A program made the translations under genes and the position numbers. From positions 186,001-250,000 of the forward strand of contig VZSF01008847.1 in NCBI GenBank assembly GCA_013398295.1: 64,000 nt of DNA, in the 5' to 3' direction. This stretch comes from Chionis minor. Lineage: Eukaryota; Chordata; Aves; Charadriiformes; Chionididae. The number at the start of each line of letters is the position of its first letter. The stretch's first letter is position 1. Below are positions 13,601-25,614 of the stretch, one piece after another. Below the pieces are notes generated by a model. The model searched no databases. It saw nothing but the letters and a program-made list of their open reading frames with translations, and was not told the origin of the DNA.

Positions 13601-16600
13601 GGCCTTATATACAGGTGGAAAACTAGCATAGAGATGGATTAAATGCCTTTTCACACAGCACAAGCTCATCAGAGGCAGCATAAGTTCCAGCTCCTCAATC
13701 CTAAACATTCCTTCCCTTTAAATGCAACAATTACCTTTACAAAGGTGAAGTTTATAAACCCTCCGCTGAAAGTTATGTTCAGCTGAGACTGCAGCATCCC
13801 ACAGCTGCCAGATGTCTGTGTCGCATTGGGGTTCACAGCCATGTACTCCATCCGCTTCTGTGGAGAGAAAAGACATTGCAGGGCTGCTGATGAAGGGGAG
13901 GGGGAAACCTTAATAAGAAACACACAGAGATTTATACCTGCTTTGGGGGTTTTTTTCCAGGCAGGCTCTGTGTGGCTGAATGAACAGGGCAGTGGTGGTG
14001 GCAGCCTAATTGCTGGCCGCCAGCACCATTACCCATTTGTAAACCTGCACTAGCACTTGTCTGACACAGAGCTGAGCTGTTCCAGTGCATTAAGCTGGCA
14101 GAAAATAATCATTTTCTGCTCATTCAGTGAACTGGTATGAATCAGAGCAGGGTCAGATGAGCACCAGTGGTAATTTAAAAAGAGGGAGCAGTGAGTACTT
14201 GTGCCTAAAGGCAGAGGAAAGCTCGAGACAGAGGCTGGCAGGGGTTAGATCAGCTTCAACGTGCTGCTCCTCGTGTCACCTCAGCCTCCTCATTATGTCC
14301 TGCACAGTTCATCTCTAGCATCAGCCAACCCACGTTGTAGCTTGAGAGGAGAGTTTTGGGGCCCAGAATACACAGTTTTGCTCCTTCAGTCTCATCTCAT
14401 GGGTACCTTTTGTAATAAACATCTCACTGCAGTCTGGTGAGGTTGGAACAACACCCTCTGCCTGGCTTCAGACAGGACAAGGGATAAAAGACGTGTTGAT
14501 GTAGTGCTTAGGGACATGGTTTAGTGGTAGAGTTGGCAGTGTTACATTTATGGTTGGACACAATGATTTTAAGGGTCTTTTCCAACCTAAATGGTTCTAT
14601 GATTCTATGAAAATTACTTTCACCAACATTAGATACTCATCCCATGTTAGAAATATTCAGACTTCAGACAAGAATGTTTGGATTTCTAATGGGGATGGCT
14701 CACAGCATATGAACTCCAGAGCCTGAGGATCTAACCCCACATATTGTATTAATGGAGGTTACAGAACTCTGAGGGACATAATCACCATTTCAGGTTTTCT
14801 TATATCTTTTGCTGAATCATTTGCAGTGGGTCACTGCTAGGAGAGGGCACCAGCTCCCCAGGACCCCTGCTCTGATCCAGCCTGGCAGTTCCTGCAGTCC
14901 TAAAATCTCCACGTGTCAGCATCAAGATAACCCACCTCTGAATCCAAGTCTAAGAGTTGACAACTTCTTGCTTTCCTTGCAATTCACAATGTCAAGCCTT
15001 TCACTGAAGTCAAATCAGATTTTAAGTAGTCTCCCATTTTGGGAAACGCAAATAACACTGAAGCCTGACCTACCCTCCCAAGTATTGCTACCACAGATTG
15101 ACTGCTGAAATAAGAGAGCACTGCATGTTCCAGTGTCATCATCAGGCAAGCCAAAGTACAGCCATAGTTGAGATGCTATCGCACAGAAAAGGCCTCGGAC
15201 TGGTACAAACTACTTATTTTTATCATACAGGCTAACTTGGAAAATTGCTTTGAAAGAAGAAGAATAAATTCCAGCTAATGAAAACACAGTCATTGCAAAG
15301 CTCAGCCTTGTAGTGCTTCCCCCTCACCTTCTGTGTATTTTGAGCCATCAGTTGCAAGCCCATGACCGCTTTGATGCAGGTCCTGTTCCCGTTGGAAACG
15401 GTGTACGTGCCAGTGGGGATGGGAGAAGGCTGTGGTGCAAAAGTAGGTCTCACTGTCATCGTAGTAGATGGGATGGTTGTTTGAGTCCCTGGACAAGTGG
15501 TGGTTGTGTTGGTCGTGGCTGTGGCTGTTGAATTTTTAGGCGCTGTTGTTTGATTTCCTGACCCCGTGGTGGGCTTTACAGTGTGCGTGGTGGTGGCTGT
15601 AGTAGTTTTGGCAGTGGTTGTCATTTGTGTATTTGGCGTTGTATGTTCTGTGGTTGCGTTCGTGGCTGCTGCTGTCATTTCTGTGCTTACATGTGTTCCG
15701 GCTCGCTTCGTTGAGGACATAGGGTGCACGGTTGTGTTCTTCACTGTAGGTGCAATCGTTTCCATTGCCTGGGTTGTAGTCTGACCAGCTGTAGCTGTGT
15801 TGTCTGCTGATGTTGTGGATACCACCATGGGAGATTTCTGGCTGGTCACTTGTACGGTGGTTGCTCCTGCCTGGGCTGCCGTGTGATGGCCTGATGCTGT
15901 TGTTACCTGGTGCTGGTCTGTTGTTGTCTGCACAGTTGTTTTATGGCTTATGGATGTTGTTTCAAGAGAGCCTGTGTTGTTAAAATGGACTGTGGTGCCT
16001 TGATGGGGTGAAGAATGATAAAGGGAATGTAGGTGAGCAGAAGTCGCTGTATGGTGGAAGGTTGTGGTTTCTGGAGACTGTTCGACCCCCAGGGCCACTT
16101 CAGCAAAGCAGGAGGAAAATACTGCAAATAAACACATAAGTTAGTAGTCTACCTTTATGTCTAACTGCACTGGTCTTGTTATCAAATGGGTGATACGATT
16201 TTATTCTTCATTTGGCCCCAGTCATGACAGATGAGTAAAAGCAGACACGCTGTGGGATTATCCATAACTTTTGACCACTCCCCCAGTCTTCACACCTCTA
16301 AATATACCCATTGCAGTGGAAGCACATTGGCTCCCAGCTCCCCAGACACTGCTCTTACTGCTGAAGAAGCCAGAGGATGCCAGAGGTGTGAGCAGACCTT
16401 GCACAGTCCCCAGGCAGCACAAGAATTCCCTTGCAGGCAAGGGTACAGCAAGATTTGCCAGAAGCAAATTATCAAGGACTAGGGAAGATGAAGTGGGTGT
16501 CACAGGCGAAGGGGTGGTCGGTTACTTACCAGCAAAGCACGGGGAAAGGGAACGGTTTTTGTGTGTGAAGGAAGTGAGGCAGCGTAATGGTCTTACAGTG

Positions 16601-19600
16601 ACTCACAATAGTCTGGGAAACTGGTCTGTGAGACAGGAAAATTCCAGATATTTATTTATGGGTTTGTTGTAGCCATGCCAGCTTGAACCCTGAAGTTCTT
16701 CCTCCTGGGAAGTACCCAAGGGGATAGCCCAAACAAGGCAAGACCCATCCTCTTAGTGATGCTCTTTCGGCAATGAGAAACAAATTTCAGGATATAGCAT
16801 CCAGGGCTTTTTGGACCACGTCTAAAAATAGCCACAGCACCAAAGTGATGCTTCCGTCTTATAACATTTACAGAAACATTCCCTTCCAGAACTGAAAAGA
16901 AAATGTCTGGCTCCTAAATGTAAATAATGAAGTGAAGAAAAAAGTGGGAAAAGTGCATTGTAGAATAGATGACGTTCACAACTTTTCTGTGTGAGTCTCT
17001 GTGAGTGTGCAACAAAACTCCGTAAAGACAAGGTCAAACTAAAACAAATCATAAATCACTGGCATATATGATTTCCTTGGTGGGCACGATTCTTCAGGAG
17101 CAGTTAAGTGCTTTACTGCCTAAATTGTTAGGAGATAAGAGACAGAGATGAATTCTCCAGTTCGGAGACAGAAGGGACCCAAAGTCCAAGGCAACTCACA
17201 TTCCTAGCAGTACAGCTCCCCAGAGGATGCTGCAACACATTATCTGAGAAGTTTATTGTGCGCTGGGTTTTTTCCAAAGAAATTTGTCAATCGGTGTCAA
17301 AGTTTTGTGGCAGGCAGGTTGCTGAGATTTGGATTTTAGGCTCGATTAAGGCCAGAGGCACATTCAGAGTGGAAATGGCTGAAATCTCACAAGTTCATCT
17401 TCCTTTCGTGTAGTTATTTTCACTCAGCATTAAGAGAGATCTGCAACAATAGCTGAATTCACAAAATCTCCTCATTTTAGGATACATATAGACTACGCCA
17501 GAATAATAAAACCTACTGGCTTTTGAATCAAATTCAAGATCAAAATGAAATAAATGAGAACAGATGTATAGATCTGAACCACACTTCAATTTTCCCTTAA
17601 AAAGGCTATGCTAGAGAAGGGCAGAAGTGTAGATGTATAATCCGTATTCCTAAAGTTGCCTGGCTTTCACTTCTGTGCTGTACAGAGTATACTTGACTGC
17701 CAGTGTAGCCATTATCATCAAGGTGCAACTTGACACAGTTGAAAAGCCACCAGAACGACAGGACAGATCCCTCTGGTAGCGATTTTTATCAGAAGGAACC
17801 GAAAAATTCCACAATTAATATGATACTTTAGTTCATTTTCTCACTTTCCCCTAGACTTTACCACACCTGCTGGCAGAGCTGAAAAGTAGATAACTCATCT
17901 CCTTCTCTGTGCACCAGTGGAAAATCAGAGCAGTTGCCAGGTACCAGCTATAGGCAGTTTCTTCTCAGTGTATTGGCATAATAAAGACAAAAAAGAAGAA
18001 GTCGCAATTTTCACTCTTTTTTCCCCATAAGATTGCAAAACCACCCACATTTAAATTTACACAAATCTTAAACAGTCTCTACTTAGTTTTCAGTTAACAG
18101 ATTGGTTTCGATTACTGACCAGGTAACACTTACCTTACAGACGTAGGGAGAAACATTATGCCACTGACCTTTGGATGCCACCCATAACTTCTAAATTAAA
18201 CTTCATTTTCCCCAAAAGGTCATTTCAGCCTAACTGTTTTTCACTAGAGAAACATTCAGCCTGACAGGGTCACTGAGGGGTAAAGTCAGAAATGTCTTTG
18301 AGGTGGCCCATGGCTCATGTTCACCAGGTGACCTGCCAGACCGCTCCTCCAGCCTCCCACGGCTCTCCCCAGCATTTTGAAGCCTCTGTTGGGGCATGGC
18401 CACACTGCTGAACCTGTTGGTTTGGGTCATCTTCTCAAAAGACGTTTGGCCACGTGAGCACCAAGGGATGGGTCAGGATTGCTCTCCAGTTGCACCTAAT
18501 GGTCTTGCCTCATGCTGGGTGGCTGTTGGAGGCAGTTCGGTAGCTCTGTGCTGTGAGGAGGGGCAGGTGGGCCCACAGGATGCCTGATCCTCCAACTAAG
18601 GCCTGGGAGGCTTCGCCATGTCTCCTTCAGCATTTTAGCATTGCCTCTCAGGGAGCCTGGCACAACGTGGCGAAGGAGCCGCCCACACGGCTGCCCCCAC
18701 TGCAGCCCTTGCCGTGGCTCTGCTGGCAAAAGGAGCCATGGAGCAACAGCAAATCGCAGCTCCGCATGCCCCTGTTAGTCTCTGTTTCTTGTTTCTGTGA
18801 GGCCATCTCAAAGCTTCATACGACCAGCATTTTGCTGAAGGGACACGTGCTCCCTGCAGTGAATCTTCCTGGAGCAACCAGCTGCGATCCCCTCATCTCG
18901 CCTCGGCTTCAAAGTTGTGTTCCAAAGGCCACGGGCTGCGTTTCTGCCCAGCGAGCCTCCGGGTACGCGACGCTTCAGAACAAAACTCAGAAATTCACTG
19001 TCCCCAATCTGGGCCTGAAGACCCCATTTTCACACTTTGGTGACCAGGGAGGTTCAGCCAGTGCCAGCAAAGGACCGTCACTGCTCTGCTCCCAGGCTTT
19101 ACGGTGGGAAGCGGAGCGCTCAGTGCCATGATCTGGCTGTGCCATTTCTCAGTCTGCCATCCTCTAATGGCGTGGGTGAAAAAAGCAACTCTTGCTGGGG
19201 ATTTATTTACCTTCTCGTCTAACCACACAGACGTGCTGCTTGGCAGCCCAAGAGGTTTGTTCAGCTTTCTGCTGCTCAGAAGCAATGCTTGTGTTTAGCT
19301 GGCTGATTTTGTGTGGATGCAGAAACCTGACCCAGGTCCTACAGTCACTGAAAACGCTCTCACTGGCTCCGGATGCTTTAGTTCACTTGAGGAACTGGAA
19401 AAGCACCAAAACTTTCCGAGAGGTTTTGGTACTGTCATAGTTTCCCTCCATCATAGGAGCAGCTTCTTAAACGTCTAGCCCATCAGACCTTTATCCCTTA
19501 AACTCTCATTATGTTTAATTCCCTGTCTGCACAGAAAGACTTGGCTTTGTGGCATTAGTAAAACATCACAACAAATTATTAAAGGAATGATCAAAAATGG

Positions 19601-20617
19601 ATCAGGAGCTGAGGAAACAAGTTCTTTCTGGTCAAAAGATCCTTGCTGACCACTGAGCGTTACTTCTCTCAGTCTGATCTTGCTCTACTTTCGTGTATAC
19701 ATTTTGGGGCTACTTCAGCAGACTCCAGTTACAAACCAGAGCTGATACAGCAGGAGCTGCTTGTGCTCGAGTCCCTGGGCCGTTTCCCTGCTCAGTGCAC
19801 TGGGAGGGGGATGGGGTTGTTACTTGCATGATCCCTGTGTGCCAATGGCAAAACAGACGGCAGAAATCCAGTGCCCCACCAGCGAGCTCAAACCTTTAGC
19901 CATTATCCAGATTAAATCCCACTTTATCCTTCTGCACCTGGCAGGTTTTGTACTGCTGCGGTTGTTGAGGGGTCACTTAACGTGCTGGGACACGTCCTTG
20001 ACCAGGCTGGCTCCCCAGATTTCCTCAGAGCAGCATTAAGGATTGAACGGGGACTTGGATGTGGTTTGTCACTGAGATAAGCCCCAGCCTGCCTTTTCCA
20101 AGCCCCTCACCTCACTCTTGCTTTCCTCATCACACTCTGCATCTTGCAACACAGACAAACGAATGACTCAAGCAATGCTTCCCTAGGTTTTCTTCTGCTT
20201 GTCTCACTCAAGATTTTCAGTCAGTTCTGCTGGTCTGGGAATTGTTTTTAATTAAGAAAAGCAAGCCCAAAAAAGTCTGCTTCTAACACTGTTTTGAGTT
20301 GACTCCATCACAGGGTCAGAGTTTATGTCACCACAGAGTACAAGGGAAAATACACAGGAAAACATCAGACTAAGTCTATACCAGCTGCAATGAAATACAG
20401 TTATAGTTATTTCTTAGCAGTTGAACTTTACTAAAAGCACCCTTAGGTGCTTTTTAAATTTTAAACTCTTTAAAGTTTTCAGTCCATTAGGTGCTGTCCT
20501 GACTGCAAAGACACAAAACTAGGACAGTGTGTCTCATTTTTCTGATAGAAATGATGGAGGATGTTACTCACCGCAGACAAAGGTTACCAAAACGAACGGC
20601 CGCGCTTTCCTCCCCAT
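4472..20617 (-). CDS. LAMP3: LAMP3 (DC-LAMP/CD208), lysosome-associated membrane glycoprotein 3, complete six-exon gene
   Basis: Type I glycoprotein of the lysosomal or late-endosomal limiting membrane; in mammals it marks mature dendritic cells and type II pneumocytes. Joining the minus-strand exons 20572-20617, 15328-16121, 13735-13857, 10273-10330, 8302-8469 and 4472-4611 gives 1329 nt, 442 residues plus stop, with all phases matching and GT/AG at every junction (human protein is about 416 residues). Seen in order: signal peptide (residues about 1-22), Thr-rich mucin-like stalk (about 25-240), a single LAMP lumenal domain with CIKAVMGLQL, SGSCG, NSFKCAS and EECFPD cysteine motifs, a transmembrane helix (about 408-430), and the tail SRRKPHRGYERI. 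The final Y-E-R-I is the YxxI lysosomal sorting signal (YQRI in human, from memory). The presence of one LAMP domain and a mucin stalk separates it from LAMP1/2; CD68 is the main alternative, but MCF2L2 as neighbour fits LAMP3. Confidence 0.95.
4612..8301 (-). other. LAMP3 intron 5
   Basis: A 3.7-kb intron. It has frequent stops and no exon-like segment, apart from a probable CR1 fragment near 7300-7360. A 164-codon plus-strand frame at 6461-6955 has no recognisable domain and I regard it as chance. Confidence 0.7.
7300..7360 (-). repeat. Probable diverged CR1 LINE 3' end
   Basis: The plus strand reads GAAAGAGACCACAGGATCC then TATCTAGTCCTCC. This resembles the reverse complement of the avian CR1 3' end (GGGACC..CAGG.ATCATCTAGTCC). 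It is short and diverged, so the assignment is tentative. Confidence 0.4.
8302..8469 (-). CDS. LAMP3: LAMP3 exon 5: LAMP domain, C-terminal half
   Basis: A 168-nt exon (phase 1 on both sides) with acceptor GGCCTCCAG and donor GTACGT. It contains LGNSFKCASKQTFSL and VNMQLQAFDIVGNQFGK, matching the LAMP signature around the third conserved cysteine (S-F-K-C) and the L-Q-A-F-D motif. It also carries a cysteine in NPYCAAIHE that I do not recall in human LAMP3. Confidence 0.95.
10273..10330 (-). CDS. LAMP3: LAMP3 exon 4: short LAMP-domain exon
   Basis: A 58-nt exon (phase 0 in, 1 out) flanked by CTTCTGCAG and GTCAGT. It encodes QAPVYYVSKIEIKLQLSSE, corresponding to the Y-Y-I-S-x-V strand of mammalian LAMP3. 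It was found by phase and splice signals; it is too short to stand out as an open frame. Confidence 0.88.
12362..12907 (-). pseudogene. Unidentified protein-like reading frame with one in-frame stop
   Basis: 182 codons on the minus strand stay in one frame with a single internal TAA at 12743-12745 and a terminal TAA at 12362. The composition is protein-like: segments such as GTTWYLDEALT, SDVYTVYTFWEAARST and LLEANKDWVLMPEELK have balanced residues and amphipathic spacing, unlike the Cys/Ser/Leu-rich chance frames around it. I do not recognise the family. It lies in LAMP3 intron 3 on the same strand as LAMP3, without obvious splice sites, so a retrocopy or a relic of an older gene is likelier than a LAMP3 exon. 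A chance frame cannot be excluded. Confidence 0.4.
13487..13571 (+). repeat. CR1 LINE 3' end fragment
   Basis: This contains CCCTGCTCTAAACAGGAGG, then GTTGGACCAGGTGGCCTCC, and ends GTGATTCTATGATTC. It is a close match to the avian CR1 3' UTR and its 8-bp terminal repeat. Sense orientation is plus, antisense to LAMP3. Confidence 0.85.
13735..13857 (-). CDS. LAMP3: LAMP3 exon 3: LAMP domain, second cysteine
   Basis: A 123-nt exon (41 codons, phase 0 on both sides) with acceptor CTCTCCACAG and donor GTAATT. It contains NPNATQTSGSCG and LNITFSGGFINFTFVK, which match the conserved N-A-T-x-x-S-G-x-C and G-G-F-x-N-x-T-F pattern of LAMP proteins. Three N-glycosylation sequons (NAT, NIT, NFT) fall inside it. 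Confidence 0.95.
14483..14610 (+). repeat. CR1 LINE 3' end fragment
   Basis: The stretch reads CTTAGGGACATGGTTTAGTG, a typical CR1 3' UTR segment, followed by GGTCTTTTCCAACCTAAATG and the tail TTCTATGATTCTATGA. It lies in LAMP3 intron 2, plus orientation. CR1 elements are the dominant LINEs of birds and reptiles, so this supports an avian source. Confidence 0.92.
15328..16121 (-). CDS. LAMP3: LAMP3 exon 2: mucin-like Thr-rich stalk and start of the LAMP domain
   Basis: A 794-nt exon (phase 1 in, 0 out) with acceptor TTTGCAG and donor GTGAGG. It encodes about 265 residues dominated by Thr, Ser, Ala, His and Gln in runs such as KTTTATTTHTVKPTT, which predicts dense O-glycosylation. Several N-glycosylation sequons (NNT, NTT, NAT, NQT, NST, NRT) are visible. 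The last 30 residues pass through a Pro-rich hinge (FAPQPSPIPTG) into the LAMP domain with a first cysteine in the motif TCIKAVMGLQLMAQN. The plus-strand complement also stays open in places, a by-product of the repetitive ACN codons. Confidence 0.95.
16122..20571 (-). other. LAMP3 intron 1
   Basis: A 4.4-kb intron between the signal-peptide exon and the mucin exon. It holds several overlapping GC-rich open frames (for example 18553-19131 plus) with no recognisable domain and competing frames on the other strand. I see no supported gene in it. Confidence 0.7.
20572..20617 (-). CDS. LAMP3: LAMP3 coding exon 1: start codon and signal peptide
   Basis: The ATG at 20615-20617 has a strong Kozak context (G at -3 and G at +4). 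The exon encodes 15 residues, MGRKARPFVLVTFVC, and one extra base, then a GTGAGT donor. Joined to exon 2 it completes a hydrophobic signal peptide that ends near the FSSCFAEVA segment, where cleavage is likely. The 5' UTR lies just to the right, but its start cannot be fixed from sequence alone. Confidence 0.88.
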
Positions 20618-23600
20618 GGCCAGCACAGCTGCAGGTCTGAGAGATGCTGCTTCTCACCGTGGAGCGGGTGGAGAGGAAATCAAGGTTTCCTGGGGACTAA
20701 AAAGTTTCACGATGCAGGGAGTGCTCGGTCACATGGCTGGAAAGGAGGTGGAGAGAGAGCCGGAGACTGATGCTTCTCATCTGTAAACTACTACAGAAGG
20801 AAATAAATGATGGCTAGGAAAGAAAGTGAAAACAGAAAGGGCTGCTTGGCTAACTCAGGGGAGGGCAGGCTCTCACTCTGCACCCGAGACCTGGGGCTCT
20901 ATAAGGCCACGTAAAGCTCCAGGCATCTCTCCCCGGTTTTCACTACCTGGTGCAGACTGCAGCTGCAGAGGTTACAATCTGTAAATCAGTGCTTTCCCCT
21001 GTGTTCTTGAAAAAGGTACTTTCTCTAGGGCCAAACTTTCTTTTATGTTAAGGCACAGAAGGGAGAAGTGTGATCTTGACCCATCTCCGCAAAGCACCTG
21101 GTAAAAGAGGGATGGGGCTGAGCAAAGCCCCAGACAGGCTCTGGTCCCAGCTGGGGACCGTCAGCAGCCTTTGCTGGCTGGCTCAGTCCTGCTCCAAGGG
21201 CTGAGCTCGTTCAAGGTGGATCAGCGGGGATGGCTCACCCTTGGTGTTGTGTCCAAACACAAACCTCAGCAAATAGCAACAACCCACCTCTGTTCCGTGA
21301 AGTGCCTCCTGCAGCCACGCCAAGCTGGGACAGGAGGTGCGCAGGCAGGTCCCAGGCAGGAGTCCTGCACGCCGGAGACCTGCAGCAGGAACGCGTTATG
21401 CCTGCTCAGCGTGCGGCTGCATTTCCAGCCCTGGGCCTTTGCCATGGAGCCCGAGGCGGGTGGGGGAACAAAGCAACCCCACACCTGGGATCCGGCGTGG
21501 TCCTGGTGCTTTATTTTCTCGTACCAGTGTTGCGCTGCAGTAACATGATGAGGCCAATGACTTGAAAACCAAAGTGAGTTGAAGTTTGCCCCCAGAAATC
21601 TGGACACCAGCTGAAATTAGTTTCAATTTGTTTTGCTCTCTGTATTTTTACTGTGCTTCTACATTCTCATTTTTACCTCCTTGCCCTTCTACATGATCCA
21701 CGACATGCATTTGTGTCAATTAGCACTCCCTAATAAACTACTGGTAGCCAAAGGTATGCAGATATCTTGGGGATAACTATAATAAAGTTATCCTGCAACT
21801 TCCCTGCCTTATGGCTGCAGCATTAACATACACAACTCTGAACTCTCTGTGTGAACCTTTTCACTCTCCTAAGAGTCCCAGGGATTCAGGAACATGACTA
21901 AGGGAGATGGGTAAAGGAAAAAAAGCCACTTCGTACCTTTTGTGACATGTGTGTCCTGGACAAAGTTATATTGAACAGATGTGTGGAATTTTTTCAGCTC
22001 TGCTGATGTGCCTTTACTGTTACTCATTTATTTTGAATAGCAGGAAAGCTTGTCAGACTTGTTACTTCATATAGAGAGACATCAGCCACAATGTTTTGTA
22101 CTAGTTATAATTTTTATAAATTTCAAACAAAGTGTGGTTCTACACAGGTCGAATGGCCTAATTACAGAAAGTTCATTTGCACACTTTTTCTTGTAATAAA
22201 TTCATACATTCTGTCTTGACTGGAAAAAAAGGACAGGTAATTCTCTGCTCTTTCCCCGTCTGATTATCGCTCATCAGTCACAATATACAAATACATCATT
22301 ATCAACACCATGGAAAATATGTAAGAAAAACAAACTGTACCAATTCTCAGCTGGGGAGAGGAAATCTTAGCAGCTATTTCAGCTCCAGCTGCAAGAAGAA
22401 ATACACAATTTGGCTCTTTCTTCTTATTAGTCTTATATATTTCTAATCATATATATATTTGAAGTCAGGCTTTGAGTATTTTTGGAAAGGGAGCGCATGG
22501 CCTTTCTCATACCCAATCTGGTTTGAAATCTCAAAGTCTAAGAAAATTATGGATAATAAAGTGGCTTTTCATCACATACACAACCAGAATATAAGACACA
22601 CGCACAGCTTTGTTGTCCCTGGCCAGAAAAGCCAGTGTTCAGACATGGTTTGGCCGCAGCCGTTTATGACCCAGGCAAAGATCATTGGTCTGGTGGGGTC
22701 AGAGGTGAGAGAAGGAGAGGATCAGGACCAGTTACGTTTTGGCCTGGTTTACTTAAAGCAAGACTTACATGTCCTGGCAACTGCCTGTCTCTGTTTGTCA
22801 TTGCTGCCAGCGAGGAAGGAGTCTGTTGCCCAACTACACCTTGATTGAGCAGAGGGCAGAGCTGGAGGACGTGGAGTTTCCGCAAGTCTGACAGAAGCTG
22901 GCAGCAGAGCAGAGGGAGGAGATCCAAGTCGAAACCTCAGCCTGGAGGGCAGATCTTGCTAGTGGGAACCCGGAGGGAACAGCCAGGCAGCTGGCATGGA
23001 CTCGCTCTCAAGCAGCAAGGGCACAACGCTTAACCATGAGTGCTCCTACAGCATGGATTTACCTTGGACCTTGTCTCTTCTACAGCTGAAACTCAGTAGC
23101 AACCTTTACTTTTAAATGACTTTCTGGTCACTATATATCATCTCCAAACAACACTGAAATGGAATGCATATTTGGAAACTATGATTTTTGGGTCCAACTA
23201 CCTGAAAATGATGGTGTCAAAGATCTACATACAGAATAAGTATACCTTAGTGTACATGTTAGTCTTGCTGGACATTACCAAATCATATTCTAGACTGTAC
23301 ACGGAGAGTAATTCTCTTAATTATCACCTTGCTTGACAGACACTAATTACAAGACTATCCTGTCTGCCATTAAAAAAAAAAAAAAGTCACCAAACCTCAT
23401 TTTGTCTCATCAGCAAAGCCAGAAGGTTACTTCTTGTTGGCTGCTCTTAGGCTTGTCAGCAGCCTGATCTGTCTTTGAACTTCGTTCGTTAGAAGAAGCA
23501 AACCCAGCGGCGGGCACCGTCTCACTGACATTTGCACCGCAGACGCCCACCAGGCAAAGGGCCGCAGTTACTGCAGTGGTTGTGGGATGGTCTGAGTTTG

Positions 23601-24407
23601 GAAGGTGGAGGCAGAAACAGGCGGCTGCCTTTGGCTCGCCAGCGCTGCAGGAAGGTTACAGACACAAGAAATGGTTGTGGGCTCCCTGCTGAGGCTCCGG
23701 AGTGTCCGAGGATAGCTGTGATACAATCAGCTCCCAAAAACTGCTGAGACCAGAGTACTGTTCCACTGCTGCACACAGCCACGGGGCAGTGAGTTACTTG
23801 TCATCCTCAGGACATTCACGGTGCAGGAGTGACTCAAACTTTGGTCCAACAGTATAAAACGTGAGATTTGGGGGGGGAAAATTATTTTCAAAAGCAAAGC
23901 AGGGAGGAGAATTGTTATAATCCAGCCCATACCTTTGCAGCTGTCATGACAAGATGGTGAGCTGGGAGAGAGAACACACTTTTGCAGCAATCCTCTTCCC
24001 TGCTCCAGCTCTGGACTGCCCCACAGGATGCCACCACTGACACACATGGAGGTCACAGTGGGACATAAGGGCTTAAATGCTTTGCTGTCCCCTGGAGGGT
24101 CCCCAATTTACACGCTAAAATTTAGCATCAGAATTCAACATGTGGGAAATCCAATAGCTCCCATAGGCACCAGGGGATACAGGACTAGCACACTGTCACC
24201 CTGCACACGGCAGAGGTAGGAAATGGACTGACAATACTTGATTTTCCATCTTCAATTCAAACAGAGACTTCCCACTGCCATTTCACTGTTAGAAAGAATC
24301 CCTTCAAAGAAACTCCAAAGTGCAGGTTTGCATCTTTCCATCTGTCAGCAATGTCGCAAATCCTAATTTTGGCAGTTTCGTGTACTCAGGGTGACCCTTC
24401 CCCATCT

Positions 24408-24408
24408 G

Positions 24409-24441
<33 letters not shown>
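24408..24441. repeat. (TC)n(AC)n compound microsatellite
   Basis: About seven TC units run directly into about eight CA units. It is likely to vary in length between individuals. Confidence 0.95.
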
Positions 24442-25314
24442 AACTTACTATATTTATTAATGTGCAGTCAAAGCTCCCTACCCCTTTCCTCTCCTATGCT
24501 TAGGGCAGGGGTAGACAGAAGCACTGCTACCAGGCCGTGCAAATATTACTGAAAGTAATACAGAAATCAAACCGAACTTATTTTAGGGAGAGGATAAAAT
24601 AATTGCACTACAAGAGAACATCAGTGCATATTCCCTTGGGGGACTGAAAGGAATCAATTCTTCCCTCAAGATGCTCGTAACTACAGTAGACAAACAGGAT
24701 TTGTGTTCCTGAGAGCCCACGTGTCGTTTTTAAGGTAAATGACCAGCTGAAAACAGACAAGCTCTTATGTCTGTAGCACAAAATTAGCTTCCCAAAAGGT
24801 ACAGAACTCTCAGGTCCTTTAGTCATGAACAGAAAACGTCAGAAATCACAGAGTTTAGGTACTGATGATTAGAAGAACCATGGGAATTCACCACCACAGT
24901 GCAACTCATAATGAACCAATAAGCCTTGACAGGCAAACAAAATGTGAATAAGCCTTTACCTACTCTAAGGCTTTTTCCTTGAATGGGACTATCTACCTGC
25001 TTCACAGCTATCCTGACTCACACGCTAATGTATTTGCACTGCCAGCCTCGACTGAGACGCAAAGAACAACATTCAGATCCCTGCAAAGATGATAGCAGAA
25101 ATGATACAGACTCCTACAGCTCAGAGGCTCAGTTACTAGAGTGGGTTTTGGTTTTGCTTCATCTCCATTTTTAGTGCTTTCTTCCCCTTTGTTATTTACA
25201 TAGAGCACCACTAGTCTCAGGGTTAAAAAAAATAATATCCCGAATAGTGAAAAGCCTCTTGAGCTTCTAGGATCATTTCTACCAGGCTGATCTTTGCCTG
25301 TTTGCAACCCTTAG

Positions 25315-25614
25315 TCAATACTTATCTTTACTAAAGTATTAGCAGCTTTTGTGGGACATAAGACCCAACTACGACCAGAACGCCTTCTTGCCTTAACAGC
25401 TGCTCTAAATGAGCTAATGGCTTGTATAGGAATAATAACATCTGCAATCACTTTATATTATACATTACATCCTTATGCGGCAGAGACTTGGTACAGTCCT
25501 TTCATCAAATATCCTGGAAAGAAGTATTTAACAACAACACTTTGTCCACTCATTGGAGCATCTAATGCTCACTGCCTATTTGCAACGGGTAAGTATATGC
25601 CAAATGGGGGGTGA
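25315..25614 (+). other. Unidentified 100-codon open frame with a hydrophobic segment
   Basis: The frame has no ATG before residue 36 and reads through a hydrophilic start and the hydrophobic stretch LMACIGIITSAITLYYTL, then HPYAAETWYSPF. The composition is more protein-like than neighbouring frames. It could be a remnant of a mobile element or chance; I recognise no domain. It is on the opposite strand to both genes. Confidence 0.25.

Noticed and set aside
15313..15784. Plus-strand Val-rich open frames opposite LAMP3 exon 2
   Set aside because: They are complements of the Thr-coding ACN repeats of LAMP3.
18553..19131. 192-codon plus-strand open frame in LAMP3 intron 1
   Set aside because: GC-rich with competing frames on the other strand; no domain and no splice partners.
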